64,000 nucleotides of DNA from UBA2882 sp051877575 (lineage in GTDB: Bacteria; Bacillota; Clostridia; Lachnospirales; Lachnospiraceae): positions 23,842 to 87,841 of the forward strand of contig JBJEJA010000038.1 of assembly GCA_051877575.1 (NCBI GenBank), read 5' to 3'. The notes below the pieces were generated by a model. That model saw nothing but the letters and a program-made list of their open reading frames with translations. It was not told where the DNA came from and made no database searches. The translations under genes and the position numbers were made by a program. Of this stretch, positions 61,696 to 64,000 are shown piece by piece (the stretch's first letter is position 1; every line of letters starts with the position of its first letter).

Positions 61696-62313
61696 TTATT
61701 CAATTGGCGGATCAAGATAACAGCTTATTTCAACATACTCATTATAATTATCAGAAAGATATATATCATAATAATGTAACTCTCCAACTTTAAATTGTGA
61801 ATAATCCGGAATAATCTCCCAGCTACCTGATATAGGTTGATAAGATGTATCAGGCATACTATAAGCTACATTCTTCATATAATCACTATTCACATTTAAA
61901 AAGATTCTATCATCTTTCTTTAATTGATAGTGTTCTCCTTCTTTCATGTCTATAATATAACCTTCTGCTTCATTATAAATGACAATATGCGGTGTCTCAG
62001 GATCCAAAGCTACCATATAATCAACAAGTCCATCAAAGTTTTCAACTGTTGTTGTTACCTGGGCTTCAGGCATATCATTCGATGTTTCTTCGTCTGCAAC
62101 TGATTCTTCCTCTGCCGCAGGCTCTTCCTCAACAGATTCCTCTTCTTTCTCAGTTTTTTCTGTTTTCTCTTCCTCAATTACACTTTCTTCCGCTGTCACT
62201 TCTGCGGCACCTGCTTCTTCTGCCGGTTCTCCCTCGGCACTTCCGCATCCCCAAAGAAGAAATGCTGCCAGTGTCACACTCAAAATCAGTTTCCATACTT
62301 TCCTGTTTTTCAT
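61696..62313 (-). CDS. Lipoprotein paralogue 2
   Basis: 205 residues. Signal peptide with lipobox LLWGC, a linker with repeated EEE/KTEKTEK (about 30-80), and a C-terminal domain with VENFDGLVDYMVALDPETPH, EGYIIDMKEGEHYQLKKDDR and the end SCYLDPPIE. GGAGGAG precedes the ATG. The fold of the outer domain is not recognised. The linker DNA is nearly identical to paralogue 1, while the domain matches paralogue 3. Confidence 0.85.
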   Translation of the reverse strand: MKNRKVWKLILSVTLAAFLLWGCGSAEGEPAEEAGAAEVTAEESVIEEEKTEKTEKEEESVEEEPAAEEESVADEETSNDMPEAQVTTTVENFDGLVDYMVALDPETPHIVIYNEAEGYIIDMKEGEHYQLKKDDRIFLNVNSDYMKNVAYSMPDTSYQPISGSWEIIPDYSQFKVGELHYYDIYLSDNYNEYVEISCYLDPPIE

Positions 62314-62457
62314 GATATCTCCTCCTCAATCCAACTTCTCGCACTATACGCACTATAAAATGATTCCTTAAAAAAATAATGTAAATTAATTATCTTCTGT
62401 AATCATACTAATTAATGCAAAAGCTTCATCGTTTCTTCCGCCTAATTAAAAATCGAT

Positions 62458-62486
62458 ATAATATCCAATTATATTTTCCAATACAA
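62458..62486 (-). promoter_or_regulatory. Promoter of lipoprotein paralogue 2
   Basis: TTGTAT (62486-62481), 17-bp spacer, TATTAT (62463-62458), in the duplicated spacer. Confidence 0.6.
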
Positions 62487-62529
62487 ACTCTATACATTTT
62501 TTGAAACATAGGCACTTTCATCTAAAAAT

Positions 62530-63147
62530 TTATTCAATTGGCGGGTCAAGATAACAAATAAGATATGTCAATTCATCATCTATAGAATCTTCACATAAAA
62601 TTCCATATGCACATTTTTGCGGCTTATCAAATTTAGAATAATCCGGAATAATTTCTTGTGCTCCTGAAATAGGTTCAAATTTAAGCTCAGGCATAGCATG
62701 TGTCCTTTGTTTTATCCTGCTATTAGAATTTATAAATATCCTATCATCGCTCTTTAATTGATAGTGTTCTCCCTCTTTCATATCAATAATATAACCTTCT
62801 GCTTCATTATAAATGACAATATGCGGTGTCTCAGGATCCAAAGCTACCATATAATCAACAAGTCCATCAAAATTTTCAACTGTTGTTGTTACCTGGGCTT
62901 CAGGCATATCATTCGATGTTTCTTCCTCCTTAGGCTCTTCTGCTACTTCTTCCTCTGCCGGTGTTTCTTCTTCAGCAGGCTGCTGTGCATCTTGCTCTTC
63001 TTTTTCAGGTTCTTCTGTTACCTCTTCTTCTGCTGCAACTGTAGGTACCTCTTCTGCCGGTGTTTCTTTAGAATTACCGCATCCGCTAAGAAGAAATGCT
63101 GCTAATGTTAAGCTTAAAATTGTCCGTAATACAGTCTTTTCTTTCAT
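62530..63147 (-). CDS. Lipoprotein paralogue 3
   Basis: 205 residues starting MKEKTVLRTILSLTLAAFLL at ATG 63147 with GAGGAGG upstream. Lipobox LLSGC; a linker of Glu/Pro repeats different in detail from the other two; then the same MPEAQVTTTVENFDGLVDYM domain and the end ICYLDPPIE. It is the first of the cluster, directly after the operator-promoter region shared with the small XRE gene. Confidence 0.85.
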   Translation of the reverse strand: MKEKTVLRTILSLTLAAFLLSGCGNSKETPAEEVPTVAAEEEVTEEPEKEEQDAQQPAEEETPAEEEVAEEPKEEETSNDMPEAQVTTTVENFDGLVDYMVALDPETPHIVIYNEAEGYIIDMKEGEHYQLKSDDRIFINSNSRIKQRTHAMPELKFEPISGAQEIIPDYSKFDKPQKCAYGILCEDSIDDELTYLICYLDPPIE

Positions 63148-63243
63148 AGTTTTTCCTCCTCGATTCAACTTCTTTTCATTTGTAAACCATATTTCAATCC
63201 ATCTGATTGAAACATCCTTACATCAGTCTTTCATTTTTTCTCC

Positions 63244-63272
63244 ATTATAGTCTTTTTAATGACTATAGTCAA
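63244..63272 (-). promoter_or_regulatory. Promoter with operator between the lipoprotein cluster and the XRE gene
   Basis: TTGACT (63272-63267), 17-bp spacer, TATAAT (63249-63244). TATAGTC-N8-GACTATA (63246-63267) and the perfect GACTATAGTC (63261-63270) cover the -35 to -10 interval, and a further AGAC-TA word lies at 63279. The divergent small HTH protein is the obvious candidate to bind here. Confidence 0.65.
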
Positions 63273-63331
63273 GAATAAGACTACGTTTTATGCTAATGCT
63301 AATCCTACAAATCAGAAAAGGATGGACAAAG

Positions 63332-63550
63332 ATGATCTCTTATACTCCGTTTTGGGAAACCTTAAAAGCCTCTAACGAAACGACCTATACGCTCATTAAC
63401 AAACATCATATTTCCAGCGCAACAATTGATAAACTCAGAAAAAACAAACCCCTAAACACCACTACCTTAAACGATTTATGCCGAATTCTAGATTGCCGGA
63501 TTCAAGATATCCTAATCTATATCCCCAGCACAGACGATCAAATACTATAA
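63332..63550 (+). CDS. Small XRE-type helix-turn-helix regulator (HTH_26-like)
   Basis: 72 residues starting MISYTPFWETLKASNETTYT at ATG 63332 with AAAGGA upstream. A single Cro/C1-type domain: TLINKHHISSATIDKLRKNK is the scaffold and recognition helix and LNDLCRILDCRIQDILIYIP the closing helices. Such short proteins act as local repressors. Divergent from the lipoprotein cluster, with an operator-like palindrome between. Confidence 0.87.
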   Translation: MISYTPFWETLKASNETTYTLINKHHISSATIDKLRKNKPLNTTTLNDLCRILDCRIQDILIYIPSTDDQIL

Positions 63551-63634
63551 CCCTTCTCTAAAATCCCACTTTCCCATTCCCAACACCCAACCTAATACAA
63601 ACTGCAATTAACTAAACTTTCACCAAGTCTTTTC

Positions 63635-63947
63635 TCGTGCTTTTCCGGTACCGGTATGTAGACAGAGCCGCGACATTGGCTTTGCTTTTTTTCATGCCTT
63701 ATGTGTCCGACGGAGATTTGCTTATGGTTTTTGTCAAAGTGTCTCCCACAGGGATAAGCGGACAAGGATGTCCGCGTAAGCCTGCTTCGGATACGGATGT
63801 CCGTTGCAGGCGTTCCCGTCCGTCGCCAAAACTCCTGAACCGCTTTGGCAAAAATCATTAGAAAACCCCGTCGGACACATCGCGCATAAAAAAAGCAAAG
63901 CCAATGTCGCAGCTCTCTACATCACACCTACGTACAGAAAAGCACGA
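63635..63947. repeat. 313-bp imperfect inverted-repeat element with structured loop
   Basis: Arms of about 107 bp (63635-63741 and 63841-63947) are imperfect inverted copies; shared blocks include gcgacattggctttgctttt and atgtgtccgacgg. The 99-bp loop has GCGGACA-AGGA-TGTCCGC and GCCTGC...GCAGGC. Open frames exist on both strands (63592-63858 minus, 63637-63861 plus) but follow from the symmetry. The right tip is exactly the group II intron junction. The stretch 63551-63634 holds nothing I recognise. Confidence 0.75.
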
Positions 63948-64000
63948 TCGAGTAGGAGGAATTTCTCATAGGAGAAATTCCGACCTCTCACACCACCGTG
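63947..64000 (-). mobile_element. 3' end of a group II intron (part of domain V, all of domain VI), continuing off the right edge
   Basis: Entering from the right edge on the minus strand: CACGGTGGTGTGAGAGG is the 3' side of a domain V and the DV-DVI joint. GGAATTTCTC-CTAT-GAGAAATTCC is a 10-bp domain VI stem. CCTACTCGAT ends the intron with the bulged branch-point A seven bases from the end and the usual 3' AY. The intron-encoded reverse transcriptase would lie beyond the window. Confidence 0.72.

Noticed and set aside
63592..63861. Overlapping frames on both strands near the right end
   Set aside because: They sit in the 313-bp inverted repeat, where symmetry keeps both strands open; no start signals were seen.

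Overview
The window looks like chromosomal DNA of a butyrate-producing clostridium, most likely a member of the Lachnospiraceae. The evidence is moderate GC, AGGAGG-type ribosome binding sites, TTGACA/TATAAT promoters, two halves of the butyrate pathway (ptb-buk, and thl-crt-hbd-bcd-etfB-etfA), ECF transporter genes beside truA-rplM-rpsI, an RF2 gene with programmed frameshift downstream of secA, and LXG/WXG-type toxin genes. I cannot fix the genus from sequence alone.

Layout. 1-7.5 kb: end of an unidentified gene, a DUF975 membrane protein, secA-prfB on the minus strand, then ptb-buk and a C_GCAxxG_C_C redox-type protein. 7.5-12.8 kb: a membrane-anchored alpha/beta hydrolase, an MBOAT/SGNH pair for surface acylation, a YbaK deacylase and a rhomboid protease. 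12.9-15.0 kb is an accessory patch: a decayed Rpn-type nuclease gene, a probable type I toxin-antitoxin locus, a second Rpn scrap and a 223-bp inverted-repeat element, lying beside or between two copies of a terminator motif. 15.0-21.3 kb: the butyryl-CoA operon. 21.3-26.7 kb: an M23 peptidase and an LXG-type polymorphic toxin operon with three tandem candidate immunity genes. 26.9-36.9 kb: hpf, an SH3b-NlpC/P60 wall hydrolase, SDR, AI-2E type permease, DHH phosphoesterase, an AbrB-glycosyltransferase pair and a Na+/alanine symporter under a tandem glycine riboswitch. 36.9-46.2 kb: a P-loop ATPase, CPBP protease and Rieske-FAD oxidoreductase, then a five-gene operon of circularly permuted ATP-grasp, alpha-E protein, transglutaminase and two AstE/AspA-like proteins, with a leader terminator and a palindromic promoter. 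46.2-53.7 kb: a LysM-GH18 hydrolase, EamA permease, response regulator, hybrid kinase and a PurF homologue that lacks the nucleophilic cysteine. 53.8-58.3 kb: rplM-rpsI, truA and ecfA1-ecfA2-ecfT. 58.4-64.0 kb: M15 peptidase, an apparently full-length Rpn gene, three paralogous lipoproteins (one with a broken start) next to a small XRE regulator, a 313-bp inverted repeat and the 3' end of a group II intron running off the right edge.

How the genes work together: thl-crt-hbd-bcd-etfBA makes butyryl-CoA from acetyl-CoA with electron bifurcation through Bcd/Etf, and ptb-buk converts butyryl-CoA to butyrate with ATP gain. The most unusual material is the LXG toxin operon with its mosaic immunity array, the ATP-grasp/alpha-E/transglutaminase/AstE operon with its attenuator-like leader, the type I toxin-antitoxin candidate, and three structured inverted-repeat elements.
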